DNA from: Sipunculus nudus
Taxonomy: Eukaryota; Annelida; Sipuncula; Golfingiida; Sipunculidae
Direction: 5' to 3'
Assembly: GCA_026874595.1 (NCBI GenBank)
Contig: CM049306.1
Span: forward strand, 103,925,142-103,989,141
Length of the DNA stretch: 64,000 nt
In this document: one piece after another, positions 1-10,344 of the stretch
Layout of the letters: each line of letters opens with the position of its first letter
How positions within the stretch are numbered: the first letter of the stretch is position 1
Made by a program: the position numbers and the translations under genes
Notes under the pieces: model-generated
Seen by the model: the letters and a program-made list of their open reading frames with translations, nothing else
Databases searched by the model: none
Told to the model about the DNA's origin: nothing

Positions 1-814
1 ACTAGGTGAAAATCACTGAATGAAGAACCTGTGCGAACCCTCTTTTCATTCAATTCAATAGTCTTTTCTTTTTCTTAAAAAGGGCGTTTATGTGAAAAAT
101 GTTACTGACAGGTGGCAGCATCTGCATAGCTCTCGTGAGACTGTTTAACATTGCCCCGGGTTCCATTTTCCCCGGGTTCTCTTGCCACCGGGGAACATAA
201 CAAATATTTCCTACTGAACTTACATTCATGCTTACTTATCGTGTGTATCTCAGCAAACATATGAAAACAATAAAATATTCTGCATTTATTTAAAATCAAA
301 GATATGTAATAATTATGGGACCCATGTTCCCCCATGAGAAACAGGACCACAGAAACTGGCTGAATGTATGTAGGCGAGACTGGTCATGAGACACTTGGAT
401 ATGTATTCACTACCAATCGGGCCTTTCACATCAATCGAAAACGAATATCTAAAGTTGTAAAACAACATCGGGGTCCTGCAGTTTTAACCGCTCAACCTAG
501 CGGAGCTGAAGAGCAACCCTTAATGGACAATGACTGTGGTCCAAGACCTGTGCAGTTTTGGCTTTATGAAAATGGGCCAGCTCCTGCCAGGTGGATAGAA
601 CTTTGTCACATATAGGAACTAATCCAGCACTTCGCTTCTGGTTTGTAGACGGTAACATCTCATAAAGCTTTAATCATCAGGGCCCCACTTGGGGAGATAA
701 CCATTACAACATGCTACCCTACGCTTACCTATATAGACCACACGTCATATGAAGCATATATAACGAACTCTTGCAGGCCACATAATGGACAAGTACATCG
801 CCCTGGGTCTTTAA
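1..814. other. No supported gene; region upstream of MULE remnant
   Basis: No splice-supported or recognisable coding sequence was found. An 83-codon open frame at 364-615 has a fairly even codon mix but matches no family I recognise. It could be a decayed part of the transposase remnant that follows. A vertebrate-like or known repeat was not recognised either. Confidence 0.4.
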
Positions 815-1300
815 CCTCGTATCCGCCGCATAGTCATGGACTTCAAAGCAGCTGCCATGCGCATCCATGCGACCATTGCTGCCTTCTCACCAGGACTGCA
901 AATCCAAGGGTATTTCTACCCCCTGACATCAGGCACGTGGCGGAGAATTCAGGATTCAAGACATGTTGAGTCCTACATGTTGAGAATACTTGATTGACTT
1001 GCATTTCTACCTGACCAAGTCATCGAGGGATTTGAGGACATGTCAACCATCGCTCTTGAACGGGCAGCCGAACACACTTAGTGATAACATACATCTGACG
1101 TGTCCATGCTGGTGGCTTTCTGGCTCAGGTGAGAATGCGACAGCCAGCCCTCTTTCAAGTGGACACCTGGAACGTCCACCAGGCAGTTAACTGCATGTGG
1201 ACGACAATCCGCACACGAACGATCAGTGTGAGGGATGAAACTCTCCCTGCTCAAAGCTTGTTGGATCCTATAGTAGCTACTAGTTCTACCCCACATTTTG
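815..1300 (+). mobile_element. Degenerate MULE (Mutator-like) transposase fragment
   Basis: One frame from 815 reads through MDFKAAAM, then a glycine-aromatic segment (GYFYPLTSGTWRRIQ), an in-frame TGA at 995-997, and on into LAFLPDQVIEGFED. After a frameshift the frame from about 1129 gives QPALFQVDTWNVHQAVN. Order and wording match the MULE transposase domain common in invertebrate FLYWCH/MULE proteins: 'DFE.A...a....F....i.GC.FH..q..wrkiq', 'LAFLP', and 'LF....WNV.....'. The usual Cys and His of GC.FH are replaced by Tyr and Pro. With a stop and at least one frameshift it cannot encode a working enzyme. No terminal inverted repeats were found. The assignment rests on remembered motif patterns. 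Confidence 0.6.
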
Positions 1301-1935
1301 GAAGAGGGTCAACTGGCAATGTGGAAATCTTCCTTGAATAACACTGAGCTGGTGCAGCGCCTAGGAAAGATACAAAGCGTGTCTATATATGGACATGCAT
1401 GTAAACAATTAAGAATATACAGCTTCGTGAGCACAGATTGAATATGAAGCTACATCAATAATACTGAAATTTTTTTTAAAATTCTTTGTTTGTTATGTTT
1501 ATGGTTCTCATACATTTACAGCTGCGGGATGACAGTTGACTGTTTAAGTTGTATTGATTGCATTTAATTTTGCGTCCTGAGTATATGTTTATAAAAAAAT
1601 TTGTTCATGTGCAACTGCTTGCGGTCAACTTTGTAAGAATAAATTCGATTGTCTTGACTCCCTTTATCATTCCTTGACTTATAAGAATTTTTTAAGATCA
1701 GCACTGCTCCCCACTACTCACCCACTGCTCACCAAGAACCATGCAATTGCTTCCTCGCATGTGTATTTATACAAACATATGATCAACAGTGTATCTTATT
1801 TCCAAACCATGAGGCTATAACGTATAACATAAAAGTATAAAATAAACTAATACATGCACACTCTCTATAATACGAGCATCCAAATTACATATATAACTAC
1901 TTTATCCTTATAACAGGATGCTGAATCGTGATTTT
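1301..1935. other. AT-rich intergenic DNA, nothing recognised
   Basis: Low-complexity AT-rich sequence with scattered T and A runs. No open frame with splice or domain support was seen. Confidence 0.5.
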
Positions 1936-3033
1936 TAGCTTAGGCCGTGTACAGACTAAGATCGATCTCAGACGTCAGATCGATCCTATCGAGACCGGCT
2001 ATGTTCAAACAGCACAACATCAGTCAGTGGAACCGGCTTCGAACAGGTCTCAACGTGACCGGGTCCTCGGTCGTGCCCAACGCGCACACTATGGAGTTCG
2101 ATCCCAATATATAGACCAAGCCTGTACACGTTGGAACACAAGCGGTTTATAGGTCTCAAAGAGATCGATCTAAACAACACCACGTCGAGAGCAGGTCCCA
2201 TCGAGACCGCCTTCAAGGCGGTCTAGTCGTCACTAGATCGATCTCGAACCCCGAAATAGGCCTAGTCTGTAAAAGGCCTTAGCTGACTGAAAGTCATCCG
2301 AGTTACAGCGATCACTCTGTCTGTCGTCCGTCCGGCAGACCGGCCGACCGGCCGTCGTACCGTCCGGTCGCCCGTTAACAGGACACAATCATAACCGTTT
2401 GACATGGAATCTTCAAACTTAAAATCAAGGGAGGTCCATGAAAATTCCCCGTGGAAACCTGAAATTAGGTCTCTGTTGCTCATATCCTCTGACCTATTAG
2501 GCTCGTAAGAACCCCCCAGAATAATTTAAAAAAATGATCCAAAAGGTCCTGTATCTGAATAACTAATGCATTGATCCCCATGATTATTTGCATGCATATT
2601 GATCATGGATAGTTTCATCATTTTCTGTAGACTGTTGGCGCCGCCTGTATTTTTTTGTATTGTTTTACAACTTTCCCCCCGATTTTTACACCTTCAAATG
2701 AAGCGGTCCTCCGTTATCAGGGCACACATCGTTACTGTCAGACCTAAAATCTTCTTACTGTACACCCAGGGAGGTCCTTGGCAAATCTCATTGGAAACCT
2801 GAAATTAGGTCACTGAGACCAATATTCTGCAAGCATTGTGAAAAACATGATTTTAACACTCTATTAGTCAGATGGGCACATATGGTAGCAGCTAAATGTA
2901 GAATAAGATCACTGTAACCTGAATCTAAGGTCTATTGGCAAAATGCATGATTTTGAGCACTCTTGGAGTTTTGTTAGCCATTGTTCAAGGTTCATTTAAA
3001 TCAACTGAGCGTCATTGCCCATGGGCCACTTGT
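1936..3033 (-). mobile_element. Helentron-like non-autonomous element H1 (carries a nested MITE)
   Basis: Read on the minus strand the element begins ACAAGTGGCCCATGGGC (ending at 3033) and ends in the family hairpin closing in AGCTA at 1936. Removing the nested MITE at 1943-2278 restores the terminal sequence TTTTTAGC-TTA-GCTGACTGAAAGTC, which matches other copies except TTA for TCA. The flanks are T on both sides with no target duplication. The inside has about one and a half copies of the 337-bp unit that is arrayed in H5 and H8, including the GGTGGCGCCGCC-type palindrome near 2636. Its 5' segment matches the first 350 bp of H4. It encodes no protein. Confidence 0.7.
1943..2278. mobile_element. 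PIF/Harbinger-type MITE with TTA target duplication
   Basis: The ends are GGCCGTGTACAGACTA (1943) and TAGTCTGTAAAAGGCC (to 2278), an inverted pair differing in the three-base spacer. They are flanked by TTA at 1940-1942 and TTA at 2279-2281. Palindromic AGATCGATCT motifs lie just inside both ends. A three-base TTA duplication and GGCC-starting ends are typical of PIF/Harbinger MITEs. The empty site is independently known because the host is H1's terminal hairpin. At 336 bp it is non-coding. Confidence 0.75.
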
Positions 3034-3107
3034 TTAAGTTCCAAATTAAAGACTTAATTTTGTTTTCTTAAGCAATTTTTACTTCAGCCAGAAACCTAGA
3101 AATATTA

Positions 3108-3193
<86 letters not shown>

Positions 3194-5380
3194 TTACATA
3201 AGTCTGCCCCTGGCCGCGCACTTAAACAGCCCATTGCGCACGTTCAGTTTGCTAACAATAACCTGTCATCCAAACAGGCGTTCTCTCCCTTAACGCACAA
3301 TGTACGAAGTGTAAACAGTAAATTACCTTACGGAACACTATAACAAACCCCTGCCACATGTTTATAGAAGATTTTTCCCTCCGGTGCACAGTATAATCAT
3401 ATACGTATGTGCTTTCTTCTTGTGTGAAAAAAATAGAGTGCCTTGACACTCAACATGTTGACATTTTATTGTAATTACGACGGTCTGTATATAGTCATAA
3501 TATTATGTTTTTATACAGTCACTTTTTGTGTTTATGTATAGCATTTATTTAAGGGTGCAAATTATCTAGAACGTAATACAACAGACAGTTCTGCTAAAGC
3601 GTTAATTTCAACTGCAAGTTTGTAAATTGTTTAAAAGTGTATTCACTTATGGGCATCTATAATGTGATGCATACTGTAATCTGGCATTATAAGGAAGAGA
3701 AAATGCAACATAGGACTACAAAAACAAAGGGGATGCGTGACGGGGTTGGGTATTTATATGTTGTTATATATAACAACAAACAAGGCACACACTCCGAGGT
3801 CACCCCAGTCGTCCCCGCAAACTGCCATGCGTGTACCTTGATTGAGAGATTTTCGCGATCTATAGCGGCATGGCTGTTACAATATTAAAGCCAGTAAGTC
3901 ACATAAAGGGTTAAATTACCCAATGCCATATATTGTACATTAAGGAGATTGAAGGTACGGCAGTGGCGGCATGGAAATCGCAAGAAAGTTCATAGAAACG
4001 GCAAACATCTATTGTAGGATTAAATATATGTATACAATGGAGCATACATGAATTAGTAATAGGACTAATGGTTATGCATATATGTCACCATTGACCAAAA
4101 ATTGACCAAAACGTGAGAGCACAACACTGATGTTGGAAATCAATGCATGTATCATAGCAGCTGGTGAAGTAAGCTCAATGATCCCTGGAAGGTGACGCTG
4201 TTCATCTAAAGTGTTTATCTCACTGAAGATATTTGACCAAACGATTTAATTAGCAGGATCAGGGCACTGCCAATCTCGGAAGCCTAATGTTAACCCCTCA
4301 ACATCACACACCTGGTTTTACTGGGCTTGCCAACTGAGGTAATTGGCTCCGGGGCTGACTTAATTAAATTTGTGTAGCCGACAAGTGGATCTTCAGATTG
4401 ACGTCCCAGAGCTTCACTCTGTAAAGCCCTGAATCGGGTTGACCTCGGACTGCCTGTTGCGTGTCTAGAAATGTCGTTCTTTAAAAAGCCGCCAGAAGGG
4501 CGTGTCGGTATTGGGGCGTGTGCCAGTCCTTTCCAAAACAAGGCCGTGCGTTTTAGTTTGCCACGGTATATTGCAAGAGCCTGTGGGCATACAAGCACGC
4601 CCCATGACAACCAATACTGTTAAGCGTATATAACGGATATTCAATTTGGTACACTCTCTTACTGCGAACCTCTCGCTGAATAGTGTACATTGGTGGGTAG
4701 TTACAATTCATTTGATCACGTCAATGTTTATCAAACCTCAATGAATGGGCGGGCCAATAGGATCTATACTGAACACGTTAGTGACATATGCTTACACTTT
4801 AGACAGTAAGTGCCCGCTCTATATGTTGAGAGGGTCCAGAAGTACCACGGATTTGTGAACTTGTATGTGCGCAGATAACCATGTAACAAGGACAGTTCAC
4901 AGCTAGTACGGCGACAGTGCTTTCTCGGGACATCTTGTACTTTAAGCTACTAAAAGTGCTCAGTGGAGTCAGTTATCAAACCGACTTTTTATGTGGCGCA
5001 CCTTTGTGGCTTCAGATTGCTAAGTAAGACTTCCAAGTTATTGATAGTTGGTTATGCAAACAGAGGAGGAAGGACGTGTTCGCGTCTTAAATGATTTTCT
5101 TGAGGGACGGGCACCTGGAGTTGAATACCGGGACAGGTATAGATCAACCGCTGCGTTGTGTATGGTAAAAGGAGTTGCTTATCAATGTCACTTTGCATGG
5201 TAACGGTGACAAGGCTGAAACAACAATATTGTTTATTCTCATCCTTGGTTACAGCAGCGAGAAGACTTTTTTCAAGAGCTGCACAGATTATGATTCTCTG
5301 TCTATACACTAAACATAACTCACAATTTCTTCGTTGAAGTTACTTTCTGGTTTGGTTTTAGACCAAAGATACAATAGGAG
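3034..5380. other. Intergenic; no supported gene
   Basis: Contains the CA/TA microsatellite at 3114-3192 and otherwise unique-looking sequence. The longest open frame is 106 codons (4290-4610, minus). It lacks domain, splice or promoter support and is probably chance. Confidence 0.5.
3114..3192. repeat. Compound (CA)n(TA)n microsatellite
   Basis: About 15 CA dinucleotides pass directly into about 24 TA dinucleotides. Confidence 0.97.
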
Positions 5381-5384
5381 GCAC

Positions 5385-5390
5385 TATATA
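5385..5390 (+). promoter_or_regulatory. TATA-like box of the intronless gene
   Basis: TATATA within GGCACTATATAGTATC lies about 55 bp before the start codon at 5443. That leaves room for a 5' leader of roughly 25-30 nt. Position and sequence are the only evidence. Confidence 0.4.
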
Positions 5391-5442
5391 GTATCTTTGA
5401 TAAAACATCGAAAGTTGGATTTAAATACATAAACTGCTAGTC

Positions 5443-6192
5443 ATGGAAGAGTCGGGGCCGCCGCACAAAACTCGCAAGTTAATATATGACGATCATTCCG
5501 GGACATATTACTTTGAAACTAAAGTGGAGGCAGTGGAACGTGCGTGTAAAACCAGGGAGAAGAGAGCAGAGGCACTCAACAGGAGTGAGCATGCCAGGCT
5601 GCGGTCAAAATGGGGCCAGGCTGAAAATGAACATCACCTTTTTGAAATGAAAACACTGCGTGAAGGCCACGCATTACGAGAAAGCCTTAAAGATTATTTA
5701 GCTCATCGAAACCTGCTTGGTAACATTCTGCGTCTGAGGGAGTCGGACCCGATGTACAATGATAATTTTGGTCGATATGGCCCAAAGGCAAGTATGAACG
5801 AAATGCTCCCTTTGTTGGAACTTGAAAGAAAAAGGTTAGATCCTGCCGTAAAGAGAAAGGTGCAGTCTTTAAAGTTGCTTCGACAGAGACGCCCGATTGA
5901 AGTTCTGGACCGTCGTCTGACCACGCCAAATTTAATAAAAAGCTGGCAGCACCGGACTCACACAAGCGTGGATTTATTAGCTGGTAGAAGCAGTGTCATG
6001 TCAAGGGGTAGCCGGCCCATAAGAGGCCTCACCCTCCCGCCAATCCAGGTCAGTATGCCTAAAAAAACCACCGAGGAGGACTCTAAAAGCACAGTGTCTG
6101 CGCCAGCACAGAGTCACACTTCAGCAGAAGACCTCAATAAGACATCACCGCCGGCAGTGTTCGTAACCGAATCTACATTTCACCAACCCTAG
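5443..6192 (+). CDS. Intronless gene, uncharacterised 249-residue basic protein
   Basis: A single uninterrupted frame of 249 codons starts ATGGAAGAG and ends CAACCC-TAG. It is by far the longest frame in the first 16 kb and looks coding. The amino-acid mix is even, with many charged helix formers at residues 25-150 (runs of E, K, R, A and L that could form coiled coil). A proline-, serine- and threonine-rich tail runs from about 190 to the end. It has no signal peptide, transmembrane segment or zinc-binding pattern. The N-terminal segment KLIYDDHSGTYYFETK is Tyr/Asp-rich. A TATA-like box precedes it and AATAAA follows at 6318-6323. I do not recognise the family. It could be a lineage-restricted single-exon gene or a retrocopy of a spliced gene, although no poly(A) tract was seen right after the stop. 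Confidence 0.75.
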   Translation: MEESGPPHKTRKLIYDDHSGTYYFETKVEAVERACKTREKRAEALNRSEHARLRSKWGQAENEHHLFEMKTLREGHALRESLKDYLAHRNLLGNILRLRESDPMYNDNFGRYGPKASMNEMLPLLELERKRLDPAVKRKVQSLKLLRQRRPIEVLDRRLTTPNLIKSWQHRTHTSVDLLAGRSSVMSRGSRPIRGLTLPPIQVSMPKKTTEEDSKSTVSAPAQSHTSAEDLNKTSPPAVFVTESTFHQP

Positions 6193-6317
6193 GACAATGT
6201 GTACGTGCACGAATTAATTTTTCTTATTAATCATATGAATAAGAATTTTATTGAGCAACCGCCTATATTTACGCCATGCATAGGAAGCGTATGGTATAAA
6301 ATATATTAATTAATCCA

Positions 6318-6323
6318 AATAAA
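6318..6323 (+). terminator. Poly(A) signal of the intronless gene
   Basis: AATAAA about 125 bp downstream of the TAG stop, followed by T-rich sequence. Confidence 0.5.
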
Positions 6324-6420
6324 CATGTTAAAAATATTTTTTATTAAATAAGTCCTTTGAATTTTCTTATTTATCTTTTTGATTTGTGCATGTTTATATT
6401 GTTAGTGTTACCATATGGAC

Positions 6421-6469
<49 letters not shown>

Positions 6470-7346
6470 ATTGACCAAAAAGTGAATATGTTGACTTCAA
6501 GCCTGTCAATAGCAAAGTCGGGCCAAGATATTTGCAATTCACAGCAACATTACACTAAACAACCGAGTGCTATATAGTATACAATTCACTTGAGATTCAG
6601 TGACCGTGTCATATAATGTATAGATTCATGATTTCGTTCGGGGTAACCTGTGTAACCTTGACCATATCACTGTACACATTTACACACTTAGATAAATGTT
6701 CCTAGACTTGAAACCTAGAATCTGCATATAGTACATGAAAAATTCATGATCTCCAGTGACGTGCCAGCCAAACAAGAGTGGGACCTTGTAACATCCATGC
6801 CAACATAAGAGGTATGTAATGGCCCTGTCACTGAATGAAGCCCTACATAAGTGGTGTTAAAGGTGGATGTCGGCTGTGACATGAAAACCGTCTGATGGGC
6901 CTTCTGCCCAGCGCATGCCGTAGTCCAGACTTACGACACGTGGAGTTGGGTGTGAAGTATTGACAATAGTGATCAGACACGGTAATATCGTGTGTCGATT
7001 ATTTGTAATCAAAAAAGGAGTATGGAAGAAGTAACATAGCAGGAGAACGTCGTACTTTCTTTATATGGCACGTTGGTCAGGATCACTTCACTGAATTTAT
7101 CTGAAGTCAAAACAATGAGAGGCTTACTGGGGTTTAAATCAATATTTGGGTCTTGATTTTCTTTTATTATTATTCTTAGGGGGTATTGGGGGTGTTTTCC
7201 GGAAAGCAAACCACCAACGAGGGGGCATTTTATTTATCTATTTTTTTTTTTTTTTTTTACTATTATTACAGAACGGATTTTATATCGTGGAAAATGCATT
7301 TTTTTTTCATTTTAAAGACAGAAGATTGAATTCAAATATCACTAAA
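6324..7346. other. Intergenic; microsatellite and T-run only
   Basis: Holds the GT/GA microsatellite at 6421-6467 and a poly-T run near 7240-7259. No gene seen. Confidence 0.5.
6421..6467. repeat. (GT)5(GA)n microsatellite
   Basis: A short GT run followed by about 18 GA dinucleotides. Confidence 0.95.
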
Positions 7347-8330
7347 ACAAGAGACCCATGGGTCATGGCGCTCAGATAAATTTTGTAAAGTTTCAGCAAA
7401 TGCAAAATATATTTATTTACAATGCTTTTTTTATTAATTAGTAGCAATTGCAAAGGTAAGAGGAAATGATCCTGCTATTTTGTAATATTCATGTACTAAA
7501 TATAAACTAATACTCTTACAGGACTGCCATGGGATAAAGCAGGTTTTTGAGATACTGTGTTGCATATGAAATATTCACAGATGGACAGATGGGTGGAAAG
7601 AAAGAACTGACAACTTTATCTCTTTCTGCTGAGGCAGGAAAATAATGATTTTAAGTTTATACCAAATCCTGTTTTTTTTCAACATGTCTATTTTTGGAAG
7701 GAGAATAATGATTAATGTAATAAATAAATTTTATCACATTGATTTTTTTTTTATTTTACAAATTTTATAACATTGCAATATAAAAAAAATATGTCAATAT
7801 AAATAAATTAGAATTATAAGCTGCATCATATTTATCATTAGTTTGGTCATGTCGGATTATGCATACACATATTTTTGCTATTTTTTTAAATCATAAAATG
7901 CTTAAACTGAATTTAAAAGAAAATTATTGATTTTCAGATAAAATTATAAAAAACATGGCATCTTCTATAGATGATTCCTTGGATCACAATTCCGAAAAAG
8001 GTCTGTAAATTGGAGTTTTTAGTTTAATGTGCATGTTTAATTTATTAACTAAAATAAAAGATAAAGTAAAATTGATTAAAAAATCCCTTGTCAAATTAGG
8101 TATACACACTGTTGGTTAGATGAGGGAGAAACAAAATCATTATGTTAAATATTATCTCATCTATAATTTAATACTAAATTTCACATGTTAAAAAAGAAAG
8201 CAAACATATCTTAAGTCATCTGAAGCAAGGAATTCCTCACAACATGCACATCAACACTTTTATAGCAATATATAACACCGATAATTAAATGTGCATTCAT
8301 TGTAACCATTTGTAATACAAAACAAATTCA

Positions 8331-8620
8331 ACAAGGGTCCCATGGGTCACAGCGCTCAGCTGATTGTGATTGGACTATAAATGTTTCTCCATTGTGATAC
8401 TATATCGAGTCGATAAAGCTTATGAATACAGAAGCTATTCCAGGGGGGTCCAGGGGGTCCGGACCCCCCCTTTTTCACCCGAAGCAACCTTTATTAAGGG
8501 GTTTTATTTTGCGGCCTGGACCCCCCTTTTCCAGACGTGATGCCCTTTTTTTAGGATTTTCATTAGTCCTCCTGGGTTGGACCCCCCCTTTTCCTAAAAA
8601 TCCTGGATCCACCCCTTGAA
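8331..8620 (+). mobile_element. Short insertion inside H2 with Helentron-like 5' end and GGTCC-rich body
   Basis: Starts ACAAGGGTCCCATGGGTC after an A, a second copy of the family 5' end. About 100 bp later it becomes G/C-homopolymer-rich with repeated GGGGTCC/GGACCCCCC blocks and ends near TGGATCCACCCC. No closing hairpin is visible. It is either a 5' fragment joined to another GC-rich repeat or a separate subfamily. The ORF through it (8422-8619) is an artefact of the GGTCC repeats. Confidence 0.45.
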
Positions 8621-9178
8621 TATTATGGACATGTTGGGCTATTATAAAGGAATGTAATGTAATATGTGAGTAAATAATAAATGAAATAACCTGACTGATG
8701 GATTAATAGAGTAAAATATAGTGGTTTATTTTTTTATTTATTTAGGAGGGGTTGAATATTGCGATATATCTGAGCAAATCTGAATGCAATGACAGCAGTA
8801 ATAAGCAGTAGTAGAATGATGAATAGGCTATTTGTTGAAGGATCTATAGTGTATAGAAGACTGCAAGATTTCAATTTGACAGATATGATGTAATGATTTA
8901 CTATGCTGATCAGGGGATTTATGAATTTGTTACTGTATGACACAATATCTCTTCAGTTTTGACAATGTACATTATTTTGATGCCCACTATGTCTACATAT
9001 TACACAATATTGACATAATTTTGCATGTACATAGGTACCTATGGACGAGTAGTTATACAAAATATTTAAGTATGAATATATCTGATTCATCTTGTTCTTG
9101 TTTACTGAGGCTGACATTGGGATGGGGCTCAGTGAAGGGAACAGTGAGGGCAGCTATGAGGTGGATGAAGAGAGAAAA

Positions 9179-9183
<5 letters not shown>

Positions 9184-9235
<52 letters not shown>

Positions 9236-9243
9236 CAGAGAGA
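9184..9243. repeat. (GA)n microsatellite
   Basis: About 25 GA dinucleotides with a few interruptions. It creates spurious Arg-Glu open frames on both strands. Confidence 0.95.
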
Positions 9244-9860
9244 GGGGATGGAGCATTCAACAGTACTTAAACACCTGGAAGGTTAAAATATAAGGAAGGG
9301 ACCTGAGGGAAAGAGCAAAGGGAGCTAGCTGCCTGGACTTAGGCAAGTTACATAGCAGCTGTCTAGGTGAGGGCTCAATGCATACCACTGTGCTGGGTTG
9401 GCTTGAGGTAAGCAATACTTGACATGATGTTTGAAAACTTGCCATTGTCAAAGTGTGACAAAATTTAAAGTATTGAATTTACATTTATGTATTTTTAGTT
9501 TAATCCCCGAAAAAGCCTCTAGCTTTTACAGTTACTATATTAAATTAGAAACTATAGTTCCTGATGTTTTGACAAGGTACAATATGTTCAGGTCCATACC
9601 TTCTAAACATTACACAATATTGACTTAATTTCTTGCATGTACATAGGAAATATATAGAGGTATACCTTTGCCAAATATAAACAGAACAACATCAATGGTT
9701 TTAATATAAGGCACTCTTGAAGTGTAACAACAGGCTTTTACTGGGAAACGGAGGGTTTTTCCTTATTTTCTTGAAGGAAGGAAGTCGAAGTGACCCAGGT
9801 TTGGGTATGGCAGGAGAACTAAGGAACATCTAACTGTATCATTTTGTATATTTTTTTTTC

Positions 9861-10339
9861 TGAAGGAAAGTTCAGTCAAATATGATACCACATGGCCATT
9901 TCTTCTTATATCCATTCCTCCACTTTTCACGCTTAACACTGACAATAATTTGCGTTCTTTCATAAAACAAAATTTATGGTATCTAACCTGTTTTCACACT
10001 GCCCCACCTTTGTGGGACTTATATAAGATGTATTTGTTTATTTTGCAAGTTTTTTTTTTAAATCGTATAGAAATTTCCATTAAATTGAAATAGACACTGG
10101 CTTTCCCGTACCGGATATTTCTACGGACTGTTTGCCAGTCAGTAGAAGGAATTCACCTTCTTTCATTTAGCAGATGATGGCGCCGTTCATGCCAACATAG
10201 CAGTCTAAACATCACTTGCCATTGCACATGCTAATATTTTGTATATTGTGCACATATATAAATTAGAGCCCGGCGCAGGCTCTTCCACAAAAAGCCTTCA
10301 TCCTGCAACAGCTCAGCGATATAGGACCCAATTACGCAT
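9861..10339. other. Intergenic, no feature recognised
   Basis: Mixed sequence between H2 and the minisatellite. No open frame with support. Confidence 0.4.
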
Positions 10340-10344
10340 TTTAT

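Larger units (their letters stand above)
7347..9860 (+). mobile_element. Helentron-like element H2, short-internal subfamily, decayed 3' end
   Basis: Begins ACAAGAGACCCATGGGTC after an A, the family 5' terminus. It then follows H6 closely: GCAAATGCAAAATATA, an 'actaatactct' segment, AGATACTGTG.TGCATATGAAA.ATT.ACAGATGGACAG, and later GCATGTACATAGG and AACATCTAACTGTAT. The region 8935-9060 partly repeats 9560-9660. The terminal hairpin is not present, so the right boundary is approximate. An extra 5' terminus and a GA microsatellite interrupt it. Non-coding. Confidence 0.6.

Noticed and set aside
364-615. 83-codon frame near the left edge
   Set aside because: Reads fairly well but matches nothing I know. 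Its link to the MULE remnant could not be shown.
1943-2278. tRNA- or SINE-like structure from repeated GATCGATC palindromes
   Set aside because: No A/B-box promoter pattern. Inverted ends and TTA flanks fit a MITE better.
4290-4610. 106-codon minus-strand frame
   Set aside because: No domain, promoter, splice or repeat support, and length is within chance for 64 kb.
9053-9293. Overlapping frames with Arg-Glu or Ser-Leu runs
   Set aside because: Produced by the GA microsatellite.
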